Part shown: piece by piece, positions 32,535 through 39,465 of the stretch
Layout of the letters: every line of letters starts with the position of its first letter
Numbering within the stretch: position 1 is the stretch's first letter
Source: Yoonia sp.
GTDB taxonomy: Bacteria; Pseudomonadota; Alphaproteobacteria; Rhodobacterales; Rhodobacteraceae
DNA: 39,465 bases
Assembly (NCBI GenBank): GCA_023955335.1
Contig: JAGSGF010000029.1
Coordinates: 1-39,465 of the forward strand
Direction: 5' to 3'
The notes under the pieces: generated by a model
What the model was told of the DNA's origin: nothing
What the model saw: only the letters and a program-made list of their open reading frames with translations
Database searches by the model: none
Translations under genes and position numbers: made by a program

Positions 32535-32552
32535 GATTGATTTAAATCAATC
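32535..32552. promoter_or_regulatory. Perfect FNR-type box upstream of the cytochrome gene
   Basis: The 18-base palindrome GATTGATTTAAATCAATC contains the full FNR/FnrL consensus TTGAT-N4-ATCAA at 32537-32550. A CATGAT at 32572-32577 could be the -10 element, which places the box near -41 of a class II promoter. The cytochrome ATG is at 32619. Oxygen-dependent activation of this cytochrome is therefore likely. Confidence 0.75.
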
Positions 32553-32618
32553 AGCAGGCTGCCCTCCGGATCATGATGTCAGTGAGAAAATGTTTTGAAT
32601 CAAAGCTTGGAGGACAGT

Positions 32619-33029
32619 ATGAAACACTTTAATCGCGCAGCCACCTTTGCACTTATCAGTTTGCTATATCCGGCGGTCACCTTGGCCGATGAGATCGGAA
32701 AAGCCGAATACATGAACACATGTGCCACCTGCCATGGTGAAGGCGCCGCAGGGGATGGCCCCTTGGCGGAATTAATGACAGTTCCGGTGCCGCCATTAAC
32801 AGGCCTGTCTGCAGCAAATGATGGTGCATTCCCGATGTTGGAAGTCATTCAGACGATCGATGGTCGCAGTGGCACCAGAGGTCATGGATATCCGATGCCG
32901 ATTTGGGGCGCGCGTTTCAGATCTGAAATTAGCGACGCAGATTCCGCAGGGATCAACTATGGGACTGAAACGATCGTTCGTGCGCGGATGCTCTCGCTTG
33001 CGCTTTACTTGGAATCGATACAGCAATAA
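32619..33029 (+). CDS. Periplasmic c-type cytochrome
   Basis: This 136-residue protein has a signal peptide (about 1-23; PAVTLA/DE) and one heme site, CATCH at about 34-38 in EYMNTCATCHGEGAAGDGPL. The axial methionine is probably in YPMPIWG (about 88-94). It resembles class I cytochromes that act as small soluble electron carriers. GGAGGA lies about six bases before ATG 32619, and a TTG further upstream (32595) is a poor alternative. The FNR box points to use under low oxygen. The redox partner is not in this window; it sits near a broken CxxCH gene and other periplasmic proteins. Confidence 0.88.
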   Translation: MKHFNRAATFALISLLYPAVTLADEIGKAEYMNTCATCHGEGAAGDGPLAELMTVPVPPLTGLSAANDGAFPMLEVIQTIDGRSGTRGHGYPMPIWGARFRSEISDADSAGINYGTETIVRARMLSLALYLESIQQ

Positions 33030-33390
33030 ATCCGCTTCAATTACGGATCGAATAGCTTGAAATGCCAAAGGCTGACCAAGCTCAGGCCCCGTTAACTGTC
33101 TTAAGGTTTGCGGGGCTGCATCATGTGCCAAGGTGTTGTCCAAAGCTGCTATTCGCGCATTTTATTCCCTGCACAGGTGAAGAGGGAGCCTGCGTTTATG
33201 CAAACATAACGTCAGTCATATCCTCGCCAACATCCCACAACAGATCCGCCACCACCGCCGTATCAAGCGCTGCATCGTCAGTCACACCATCCCGTTGAAA
33301 CCACTGGACATTGTTGCTGTTGTTATGGCAACAATGATCGCCCGCCTAAAAGATCTATTTGCAGCGCTAGTTTCCCGGCAAAGCAGGATG
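33030..33390. other. Intergenic region with a possible gene remnant
   Basis: No complete gene is supported. A minus-strand frame of 48 codons between about 33195 and 33345, without a start codon, reads as a plausible acidic C-terminus ending in DMTDVMFA; I cannot assign it. It may be the residue of a deleted gene. A plus-strand frame at 33062-33298 lacks family features. Confidence 0.3.
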
Positions 33391-34740
33391 TCATTGCGGT
33401 TCGTTCGACCTGTTTGGCGGCGAAAAAATGATGTCTGATAGCGCATTCAATCCACCACCGCTGCCCAATTTATCAACAACATCTTCTAATGCTTTAGACC
33501 GATTGGCACCCAATCTAGGCTGCGCATATGCATGGAATTTTTCGCGCACCTCGTGCGTCGTTGCCGGCGCTTCGGGATCGCCCTTTGCCTCTGTGTCACC
33601 AGAGATAAGCCTCCGACCATCTCTCAGGGTCAAGGTAACGCTGGAAATACGCTTGGCTGGGAACGCAGCGTTGTAGGGTTCGTTTTCTAGTATGGTCATG
33701 CCCACCGCAAGGCGTTGAATCTCGGGATCAGCAAAGCTGTCTTCCATGATGTCCTCGGGGGTGACCTGCCCGCGCACCATGGCGACGGCGGTCGGATAAG
33801 CGGTTGAGTATTGTGCCTCTTCGGTCGTTTTCGGGGTTCGGGTCGCGAGCCGCTTGGCGTGATGAAAAGTTGTGATTTCGATTTTCTCGATATCTTGGGA
33901 TGTCAGGTTATACGCCTCACGAAGGTTCAGAACGGCCTGCAACGGCGGCTGCGCCCAACGGCACACGGGGACGTGCTTGTAATACTGTTCTTTAATCCGC
34001 CACGTCTGCCCGAAATCATCCCACAGGTCGGACACATCATCGCCCTCAACCGTAATTGCTGGCGCGCCTGTAAACCCGTCTGCCGCAAGATAGGCTGCTG
34101 AAACACCTGCCATTGCGCCCCAGCCAGAGCCATCTTTGACCATCGTCGGGTGATCAATGACGCGCATCATCTGGCTGCGCGGCCCGTGGTATTCTGCAAT
34201 ACCAATCGCTTCGCGTGTTCGACCTGTATCCAGTCCCATCACGCGCGCGCCGAGCGCCGCAGCGGCAATGGATATCCACGCACCTGATGTGTGGTAGTCG
34301 CAAGCCGTACGGTGCAACGCGATCCCTGCACGCGTACCAATCTCGTACCCGACGACCAATGACGCGAGGAACTCTCGATCATCCAATAGGCCCTCGGCTT
34401 GTGTGAGCGCGTAAAGAGCGGGGAGTACGCCGCATCCGACATGGCCTTTCGTCAGTTTGTGCCCGTCATGGCCATCCAGCGCATCAATTGTCATCCCCCC
34501 GGCAAGTGCAGCCCCAGAGGGACTGACCTGACGACCATCAAAAAGCATACGCGCCTTGCGCCGACCTGGGGCGAAATGTTCTGCTGCATGATCACGCACA
34601 ATAACCGACATCGTGGTCTCGGTTCCACCGACCGCGACCCCAAGAAGATCAAGCAACCATTTACGGCCAAGGCCGAGCATCTCATCAGGGATATTGTCCG
34701 CATTGGCTGAATGCAGAAATTCTGTGAACGGTGATGACAT
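33391..34740 (-). CDS. MmgE/PrpD family protein
   Basis: The 449-residue product belongs to the MmgE/PrpD family, which includes 2-methylcitrate dehydratase and cis-aconitate decarboxylase. Marks are the N-terminal helix pair, TIDALDGHDGHKLTKGHVGCGVLPAL (about 84-109), and GSGWGAMAGVSAAYLAADGFTGAP (about 204-227). The substrate cannot be assigned; relatives act on methylcitrate, citraconate or related acids, and no propionate genes are nearby. ATG 34740 has GAGGAAG about nine bases upstream and is preferred to an upstream start at 34764. It is a single transcription unit divergent from rplY. Confidence 0.88.
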   Translation of the reverse strand: MSSPFTEFLHSANADNIPDEMLGLGRKWLLDLLGVAVGGTETTMSVIVRDHAAEHFAPGRRKARMLFDGRQVSPSGAALAGGMTIDALDGHDGHKLTKGHVGCGVLPALYALTQAEGLLDDREFLASLVVGYEIGTRAGIALHRTACDYHTSGAWISIAAAALGARVMGLDTGRTREAIGIAEYHGPRSQMMRVIDHPTMVKDGSGWGAMAGVSAAYLAADGFTGAPAITVEGDDVSDLWDDFGQTWRIKEQYYKHVPVCRWAQPPLQAVLNLREAYNLTSQDIEKIEITTFHHAKRLATRTPKTTEEAQYSTAYPTAVAMVRGQVTPEDIMEDSFADPEIQRLAVGMTILENEPYNAAFPAKRISSVTLTLRDGRRLISGDTEAKGDPEAPATTHEVREKFHAYAQPRLGANRSKALEDVVDKLGSGGGLNALSDIIFSPPNRSNEPQ

Positions 34741-35008
34741 AAGATGCTTCCTCTTCGCGCGCACTTACAATGAGCAAGAAGCCCGGCGGACGGAAATACT
34801 TGCTCAATTCCGACGTATTGCGTCGAAAATTCCACACAGACACATTCTATAAGCCGCCGTTGGGCACGACGCGCGTATTGGTCGGTTTGGGCTCTTTCGC
34901 GAACCTTGCCGCTTTATTCATATCTGATGAGGAACCGCCGAAAACACGACGCACCTTGAAAGAATGTGTTAGATCGTCCCAATTGGCGGTTTTGCACCCA
35001 CAAACTTC

Positions 35009-35037
35009 TTTTCACGCAGCCGATTCCCCCCTATAGA
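35009..35037 (+). promoter_or_regulatory. Candidate rplY promoter
   Basis: TTTTCA (35009-35014) and TATAGA (35032-35037) lie 17 bases apart, the optimal sigma-70 spacing. Transcription would start near 35044, at the base of a leader hairpin. Confidence 0.5.
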
Positions 35038-35050
35038 CCGATTTCTAACC

Positions 35051-35077
35051 GGGCCGCTCACCCTTGGAGGACGGCCC
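35051..35077 (+). promoter_or_regulatory. Leader hairpin before rplY
   Basis: GGGCCG (35051-35056) and CGGCCC (35072-35077) form a perfect GC stem in the predicted 5' leader. It is 10 bases upstream of the GGAG ribosome binding site (35088-35091). It could affect translation or attenuate transcription; it could also be the 3' end of an unrelated short transcript. Confidence 0.5.
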
Positions 35078-35098
35078 CTTATTTATTGGAGACTACAA

Positions 35099-35755
35099 AT
35101 GGCTGGTAAGATTCCAGATCTAGACGCCACACTTCGCGCGGGGACAGGCAAGGGGGCCGCCCGCCAAGCACGTCGTGACGAATTGGTACCGGGTGTTGTT
35201 TATGGTGGTGGTGAAGACCCTATCGCGATCAACATTCCGTTTAACTATCTGCTGACACGTTTGCGCAAGGGTGGCTTTATGTCCACGCTGCAGAACCTGA
35301 AAATCGAAGGCCAAGACGACGTTCGCGTCATCTGCCGCGGTATTCAGCGTCACGTCGTTAAGGATTTGCCAATTCACATCGACCTGATGCGCCTGAAGCG
35401 TACAAGCCGTGTGAAGCTGAACATCCCTGTTGAATTCATCAACGAAGACACATGTGTCGGCATCAAAAAGGGCGGCGTTCTGACTGTTGTCCGTAATGAT
35501 GTTGAGATGGAAGTCCTTGCTGGCGATATTCCTGACAGCCTCGTGGTTGATCTGGCTGCTGTCGAAATCGGCGATACCATTTCGATCAGCGCGATCACAC
35601 TGCCAGAAGGTTCGAAGCCAACAATCACCGACCGTGATTTTGTCATCGCAAACATTTCTGCGCCACGTGCATTGATTGCTGAGGGCGACGACGAAGACGA
35701 AGAGGTTGCTGCTGACGCTGTCCCAACAACTGGTGACGACGCCGCCGCAGAATAA
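35099..35755 (+). CDS. rplY: Ribosomal protein bL25 (CTC form)
   Basis: This 218-residue protein is the long TL5/CTC form of ribosomal protein bL25, which binds 5S rRNA. The N-terminal L25 domain (about 5-95) begins [24 protein letters not shown], and the C-terminal beta domain (about 100-195) ends in a variable acidic tail ([13 protein letters not shown]). The start has GGAG seven bases upstream. As in most related genomes it is followed by pth, and an intrinsic terminator lies between the two genes. Confidence 0.97.
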   Translation: MAGKIPDLDATLRAGTGKGAARQARRDELVPGVVYGGGEDPIAINIPFNYLLTRLRKGGFMSTLQNLKIEGQDDVRVICRGIQRHVVKDLPIHIDLMRLKRTSRVKLNIPVEFINEDTCVGIKKGGVLTVVRNDVEMEVLAGDIPDSLVVDLAAVEIGDTISISAITLPEGSKPTITDRDFVIANISAPRALIAEGDDEDEEVAADAVPTTGDDAAAE

Positions 35756-35778
35756 TCTGCACCGTTGCGCAAGATTTG

Positions 35779-35809
35779 AAAGGGCATCCTATTTGGGGTG
35801 CCCTTTTTT
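35779..35809 (+). terminator. Intrinsic terminator after rplY
   Basis: AAAGGGCA (35779-35786) pairs with TGCCCTTT (35799-35806), followed by a run of six T in total. This is a classic intrinsic terminator 24 bases after the rplY stop. Confidence 0.88.
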
Positions 35810-35868
35810 GTTGGGTTACAGGTGGGCCGGCTCTGGCGTTGGTCTAATTGCCCCCTTAATGTGCCCGA

Positions 35869-36540
35869 ATGAAATTAATTGTTGGTCTTGGGAATCCGGG
35901 CGCGAAATACGCCCATAATCGTCATAACATCGGTTTTATGGCTGTGGATGAAATTGCATCTGCTCATGGGTTTTCCCCGTGGCGCGCCAAATTTCAGGGC
36001 CAAGTGTCCGAGGGCCGCATTGGGTCGGACAAGGTGATCTTACTCAAACCTGAGACGTTCATGAACCTGTCTGGTCAAGCCGTCGGCGAGGCAGCTCGGT
36101 TCCACAAAATCGATCCTGCAGATGTGATTGTGTTCCATGACGAGCTTGATTTGGCCCCCGCCAAGATTCGTGTCAAAACCGGTGGCGGCCACGCAGGTCA
36201 CAACGGATTACGGTCTATCCACCAACATATCGGCCCTGATTACGACCGCGTGCGGATGGGCATTGGTCATCCCGGCCATAAGGATGCCGTCGCGGGCTAT
36301 GTTTTGCGCGACTTCCCCAAAGCTGACGCCGAATGGCTGGATGACGAGTTGCGCGGCATTGCCGATGGTATCACCCATCTGGTGGCGGGTGATAATGCCA
36401 AGTTTCTCAATACGATTGGCTTGCGCCTGACCCCGGCGCGGTCGTCAAGTTCCACCCAAAAGCCCAAACCTGCCGCACCCGAGGCCCCACCTCAGGATAC
36501 GCGCACGGCGTTGCAGAAGTTGACTGATCGTTTCAAGTGA
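35869..36540 (+). CDS. pth: Peptidyl-tRNA hydrolase
   Basis: This 223-residue enzyme frees stalled tRNA from peptidyl-tRNA. All key residues of the family are visible: Asn9 in VGLGNPG, catalytic His19 in NRHNIGF, Asn66 in FMNLSG, Asp91 in VFHDELD and Asn112 in GHNGLRS. A Ser/Pro/Ala-rich tail (about 187-205) extends the usual 190-residue core and ends in a basic helix LQKLTDRFK, which is common in this lineage. It is downstream of rplY after a terminator, and overlaps the DUF2332 gene by one base (TGATG), so these two are coupled. Confidence 0.97.
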   Translation: MKLIVGLGNPGAKYAHNRHNIGFMAVDEIASAHGFSPWRAKFQGQVSEGRIGSDKVILLKPETFMNLSGQAVGEAARFHKIDPADVIVFHDELDLAPAKIRVKTGGGHAGHNGLRSIHQHIGPDYDRVRMGIGHPGHKDAVAGYVLRDFPKADAEWLDDELRGIADGITHLVAGDNAKFLNTIGLRLTPARSSSSTQKPKPAAPEAPPQDTRTALQKLTDRFK

Positions 36541-37562
36541 TGCCGCCTGCACTGTCTCAGGCGTGCGCCTTTCAAGGCCAGACCTGTGCCGCCTTAGGGT
36601 CTCCGTTTATGGGCCAACTTTGCGCCCTTTTGGGCAGCCGCGATTGGCCTGATACGCGGTTGCGGGACCGCTATTTCACATGGGAAGGCGACATTGGACC
36701 AAATGCGCAATCCTTGCCTCTGCGCCTTGCAGGTGGGCTACATGCGCTGGTGATAAACGCCGATTCCTTAGCAGCCGTGTACCCCCCTTATGTCGTGGGC
36801 GACGACACCCTTTGGGCCGCTGTGGCGGATGCAATGGTTCGTGAGGATACGTTTTTGACCGATTGGGTCGATAGCCCGCCACAAACGAATGAAGTCCGCC
36901 GCGCCGCTGTGCTCATTGCTGTGGGTCAGGTTTTAGCCGGCAGATTTGGTTTGCCAATGCGCCTGTCCGAACTTGGCGCAAGCGGTGGGTTAAACCTAAT
37001 GTGGGACCAATTTGCAGCCAACCTTGGCGGCAAATGCTTTGGGAAAACAGGTGCCGATGTAATCCTAACGCCCGATTGGGAGGGACAAGCGCCGCCCGAT
37101 GCCGACGTCGTCGTCATCGCCCGGCGCGGCGTCGATCTGAACCCGCTCAATCCAAAAGACCCCACTGATCAGCTTCGACTGCGTGCGTATCTTTGGCCCG
37201 ATCAGCCGGACCGCATGGCCCGCACTGTTGCCGCCATTAACGCCTTTGATGCACAAGTGGATCAAGCGGATGCGATTGACTGGTTGGCTGGTCAAATGGG
37301 CCACATCGCGGGCCAAACCCATCTGATTTATCATACCATCGCATGGCAATATTTTCCCGCTGACGTACAAGCCCGCGGTGCTGCAATGATCGCCGCCGCC
37401 GGTGAAAAGGCGACCAAGGACGCCCCTCTTGCATGGTTTGGCATGGAGCCCGATGGGCAAAGTCCGGGTGCGGCCATGACCTTGCGCATTTGGCCCGGGG
37501 ACATCACACTTGATCTGGGTCGCGTAGATTTCCACGGGCAATGGGTGCAATGGAAGGGATAG
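36540..37562 (+). CDS. DUF2332 family protein
   Basis: This 340-residue protein fits DUF2332, a cytoplasmic family of unknown function with a Rossmann-like methyltransferase look. Marks are FQGQTCAALGSPFMGQLCALL (about 12-32), RAAVLIAVGQ, the glycine-rich LSELGASGGLNLMWD (about 142-156) and a C-terminal beta region. The ATG at 36540 overlaps the pth stop (TGATG), with a GTG one codon earlier as alternative. The glycine-rich motif could be a SAM-binding loop, but no catalytic residues for a methyltransferase are certain. It overlaps slightly with no other gene and precedes a serine hydrolase by two bases. Confidence 0.85.
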   Translation: MPPALSQACAFQGQTCAALGSPFMGQLCALLGSRDWPDTRLRDRYFTWEGDIGPNAQSLPLRLAGGLHALVINADSLAAVYPPYVVGDDTLWAAVADAMVREDTFLTDWVDSPPQTNEVRRAAVLIAVGQVLAGRFGLPMRLSELGASGGLNLMWDQFAANLGGKCFGKTGADVILTPDWEGQAPPDADVVVIARRGVDLNPLNPKDPTDQLRLRAYLWPDQPDRMARTVAAINAFDAQVDQADAIDWLAGQMGHIAGQTHLIYHTIAWQYFPADVQARGAAMIAAAGEKATKDAPLAWFGMEPDGQSPGAAMTLRIWPGDITLDLGRVDFHGQWVQWKG

Positions 37563-37564
37563 AC

Positions 37565-38731
37565 ATGTCGTCATTTTTCAAATGGGTATTTTGGGGTTTG
37601 GCCCTATCCGTCACCGTGCTCGCGATCATCGCACTGATCAAACGCGAAGAAGTTAGCCGACTGCTGGCCGTGAACAGCCTGTTTTCTCAAGCGAAAATCG
37701 TAACCAACTTCTCCAACATGGACGCCGCATTTTTGACTGTCCCGCTCACCCGCGCAGTTGACGACCCTGCCCCGCTGGCGCAAGGACCCGCGCCGACATT
37801 GCCCGCTGCCGTTGACAAATGGATCGGGACCCGTGCTGTCACCTCGCTTGTGGTGCTCAAAGACGGTAAGATCGCGTTTGAAGATTACTTCCAAGGCACC
37901 ACCTCGTCAGATCTGCGGATCAACTGGTCCGTGTCGAAATCTTATCTATCTGCCTTGCTGGGCGTTTTGGTCTCCGAGGGCGCGATCGCCGATCTTGATG
38001 CGCCTGTAACCGATTACGCCCCCGAACTGGCAGGCTCTGCCTATGCCGCCGCAAGCATCCGCAATGTGTTGCAGATGTCGTCGGGCGTGACCTTCAACGA
38101 GGACTATCTGGATCAATCATCAGACATCAATCGCATGGGCCGTGTGCTGGCGCTTGGTCGCTCTATGGACGGGTTCACCGCCGATCTGACCAAAACAGAT
38201 GCCACGCCAGGCGACCGCTGGCAGTATGTGTCCATCGACACCCATGTGATCGGCATGATCATTCGCGGTGCGACGGGACGCAGCATCGTGGACCTATTGA
38301 TCGAGAAAATCATCGGCCCAATGGGGTTTGAAGCTGATCCATATTTTCTGACAGACGGCTATGGCGTCGCCTTTGTGCTGGGCGGTTTGAACACAACCAC
38401 CCGCGACAACGCCCGCTTTGGTCAGATGTTCGCCCAAGACGGCATCTGGGAGGGCCAACAGATCGTGCCCGCCGATTGGATCGCTGAAAGCACAGCCCCA
38501 AGCGCCAACACACAGGACGGCGAAATCGGCTATGGCTACCAATGGTGGATTCCTGATGGCGCCACATCGGGTCAGTTCCTTGCCCGTGGCATTTACGGCC
38601 AATACATCTATATTGACCAAGGTCGCAACGTCGTTGTGGCCACCCACGGTGCCGACCGAAACTTTCGCGACGATGGCGTTGCGGATGAAAACATCGCCAT
38701 GTTTCGCGCTATCGCAGAAAGCCTAGATTGA
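37565..38731 (+). CDS. Membrane-anchored serine hydrolase (class C beta-lactamase family)
   Basis: The 388-residue protein has one N-terminal transmembrane helix (about 7-26), so it is likely anchored facing the periplasm, followed by a beta-lactamase/esterase EstB-type domain. The catalytic serine is Ser122 with Lys125 in WSVSKSYL. The second motif is Tyr-Val-Ser (QYVSIDTHV, about 217-225) instead of YxN, and GIYGQYIYID near 340 may replace KTG. The family includes penicillin-binding esterases; drug hydrolysis should not be assumed. AAGGGA lies about six bases before ATG 37565. It follows DUF2332 immediately. Confidence 0.9.
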   Translation: MSSFFKWVFWGLALSVTVLAIIALIKREEVSRLLAVNSLFSQAKIVTNFSNMDAAFLTVPLTRAVDDPAPLAQGPAPTLPAAVDKWIGTRAVTSLVVLKDGKIAFEDYFQGTTSSDLRINWSVSKSYLSALLGVLVSEGAIADLDAPVTDYAPELAGSAYAAASIRNVLQMSSGVTFNEDYLDQSSDINRMGRVLALGRSMDGFTADLTKTDATPGDRWQYVSIDTHVIGMIIRGATGRSIVDLLIEKIIGPMGFEADPYFLTDGYGVAFVLGGLNTTTRDNARFGQMFAQDGIWEGQQIVPADWIAESTAPSANTQDGEIGYGYQWWIPDGATSGQFLARGIYGQYIYIDQGRNVVVATHGADRNFRDDGVADENIAMFRAIAESLD

Positions 38732-38732
38732 T

Positions 38733-39110
38733 ATGGAAAAAGACCCGTCGTTCAACGTTCTTGGTAGTACCTTGCAGACCTGCTCCACCGCCCCCATGAC
38801 CGGATTTTTCCGCAACGGGACCTGCGATACTTGTGCGGAAGACGCCGGTAGCCACACGGTCTGCGCGGTCATGACGGACGAGTTTTTGGCGTTCTCTAAA
38901 TATGTCGGCAATGATCTGAGCACGCCGCGCCCCGAGTTTGGGTTTGCGGGCCTCAAGGCTGGCGACGGTTGGTGTCTTTGCGCCAGCCGGTTCCTCCAAG
39001 CCCACGACGAAGGCTGCGCGCCGCGCGTCAACCTGCATGGCACCCATGTGCGTGCGTTAGAAATCGTATCCATAGCCGTTCTTCGTCAGCATAGCAGCGA
39101 ACCATTTTGA
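38733..39110 (+). CDS. DUF2237 family protein
   Basis: The 125-residue protein has the family's typical conserved pieces: NVLGSTLQTCSTAPMTGFFRNGTC (8-31), HTVCAVMTDEFLAFSK, GNDLSTPRPEFGF, and GDGWCLCASRFLQAHDEGCAP. Its six or seven conserved Cys suggest metal or redox chemistry, but the function is unknown. It starts one base after the serine hydrolase stop, and its stop overlaps the start of the DUF4893 gene, so the whole 3' block (pth to DUF4893) is likely one operon. Confidence 0.9.
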   Translation: MEKDPSFNVLGSTLQTCSTAPMTGFFRNGTCDTCAEDAGSHTVCAVMTDEFLAFSKYVGNDLSTPRPEFGFAGLKAGDGWCLCASRFLQAHDEGCAPRVNLHGTHVRALEIVSIAVLRQHSSEPF

Positions 39111-39357
39111 TCCGTGCACTGACATGCGCCTTGCTCTGCGCCAACCCTGTGGTGGCCCAAGATGCGATACGACCGCAAGAACAGCTGCGCCTTGATGCCT
39201 ATCACGACACCGCTGGCCGCGCGTTTCTGCAAGCCATATCTGGCGGCAGCCGTGGCGATGTGGATTGGCTCCAAGACGCGATGGAGGGTCAGCCGCTCGC
39301 CCCGCTTGGCACCACGCTGTCAGGGGATTGGGCGTGCCGCACAATGAAGCTGGGCGG
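39107..39357 (+). pseudogene. DUF4893 gene truncated by an IS element
   Basis: A TTG at 39107 overlaps the DUF2237 stop and begins a secreted protein with a signal peptide (about 1-18) and the DUF4893 pattern QLRLDAYHDTAGRAFLQAISGGS and GDWACRTMKLGG. Similarity stops after about 84 residues at 39357, where a sequence with the form of an IS3-family end begins. The frame continues for 13 codons into the element and stops at 39400. The missing C-terminal part must be beyond the element or lost. Confidence 0.72.
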
Positions 39358-39465
39358 TGATCCGGTAATCCCCCCTAAAATTAGTGGTGTTCAAAAGTAG
39401 AATTTTCTCGGCAAGATATCTGAGGAGATTTTTGATGAAGACAGCACGATTTAGCGACGCACAGA
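39358..39465 (+). mobile_element. Left end of an IS3-family insertion sequence
   Basis: The segment starts TGATCC and continues with a CCCCCCTA-to-GTGG pattern like the terminal inverted repeats of IS3-family elements. A transposase OrfA start with ribosome binding site AGGAG follows. The right end is outside the window, so length and target duplication cannot be read. It interrupts the DUF4893 gene. Confidence 0.72.
39435..39465 (+). CDS. Transposase OrfA, N-terminal fragment (window edge)
   Basis: The first ten residues, MKTARFSDAQ, match the start of IS3-family OrfA transposases (MKxxRFxxxQI). AGGAG at 39423-39427 lies seven bases upstream. The gene continues past the window, so group assignment within IS3 is not possible. 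Confidence 0.7.
   Translation, partial: MKTARFSDAQ

Larger units (their letters stand above)
34741..35098. other. Divergent promoter region of prpD-like gene and rplY
   Basis: This 358-base space holds no convincing gene; an 88-residue plus frame (34770-35036) lacks a ribosome binding site and family similarity. It contains a perfect small palindrome CGACGTATTGCGTCG near 34818, the likely rplY promoter and a leader hairpin, which are listed separately. Confidence 0.45.

Noticed and set aside
34770-35036. 88-residue frame upstream of rplY
   Set aside because: It has no ribosome binding site or recognisable family, and it covers the likely rplY promoter.

Overview
The window looks like a marine alphaproteobacterium of the Rhodobacteraceae (Roseobacter group). 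The evidence is the complete beta-hydroxyaspartate cycle cluster (bhcRABCD), a fused PuuE-UraD purine gene, an imuA-imuB-dnaE2 mutasome cassette, a DUF2794 gene, a SqrR/BigR-type sulfide regulon and an rplY-pth pair. The two ends look like ordinary chromosome. No RNA gene or CRISPR array was seen.

Layout. (1) 0-3.6 kb: small lipoprotein (I78 type), DUF2794, then on the minus strand leucyl aminopeptidase and an NlpC/P60 hydrolase with overlapping ends, and an unknown helical protein. (2) 3.7-5.7 kb: beta-carbonic anhydrase, SbtA bicarbonate transporter and SbtB PII protein, an inorganic-carbon uptake operon. (3) 5.8-10.9 kb: MFS transporter remnant, a SqrR/BigR repressor with a dyad operator, and divergent sulfur genes (two YeeE/YedE halves, persulfide dioxygenase-like MBL protein, DUF442 sulfurtransferase, SulP permease, rhodanese). 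(4) 10.9-16.1 kb, minus strand: imuA-imuB-dnaE2. (5) 16.3-23.1 kb: a FAD amine/amino-acid oxidase, then bhcR divergent from bhcABCD, which assimilates glyoxylate. (6) 23.1-24.8 kb, minus strand: two tandem secreted proteins with PepSY-like heads and very long aspartate tails, and a membrane-anchored LuxR-type regulator. (7) 25.0-29.4 kb, minus strand: LysR regulator, PuuE-UraD fusion, AllA and an NCS2 purine permease. (8) 29.5-33.0 kb: envelope proteins (YceI, a caspase-like/CxxCH gene broken by two in-frame stops, an OmpA-like protein, and a c-type cytochrome behind a perfect FNR box). (9) 33.4-39.5 kb: MmgE/PrpD, rplY, pth, DUF2332, a serine hydrolase, DUF2237, and a DUF4893 gene cut by an IS3-family element that runs off the right end.

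How the parts may work together. AllA releases glyoxylate from ureidoglycolate, and the bhc genes about 2 kb away convert glyoxylate plus glycine to oxaloacetate through aspartate, so the region could couple purine use to the beta-hydroxyaspartate cycle. The most unusual items are the twin poly-aspartate proteins (one ends in 32 consecutive Asp residues), the doubly interrupted caspase-cytochrome-like gene, the structured bhcC-bhcD spacer and the symmetric sulfide-regulon operator. All functional statements rest on motif recognition by eye; no database search was run.
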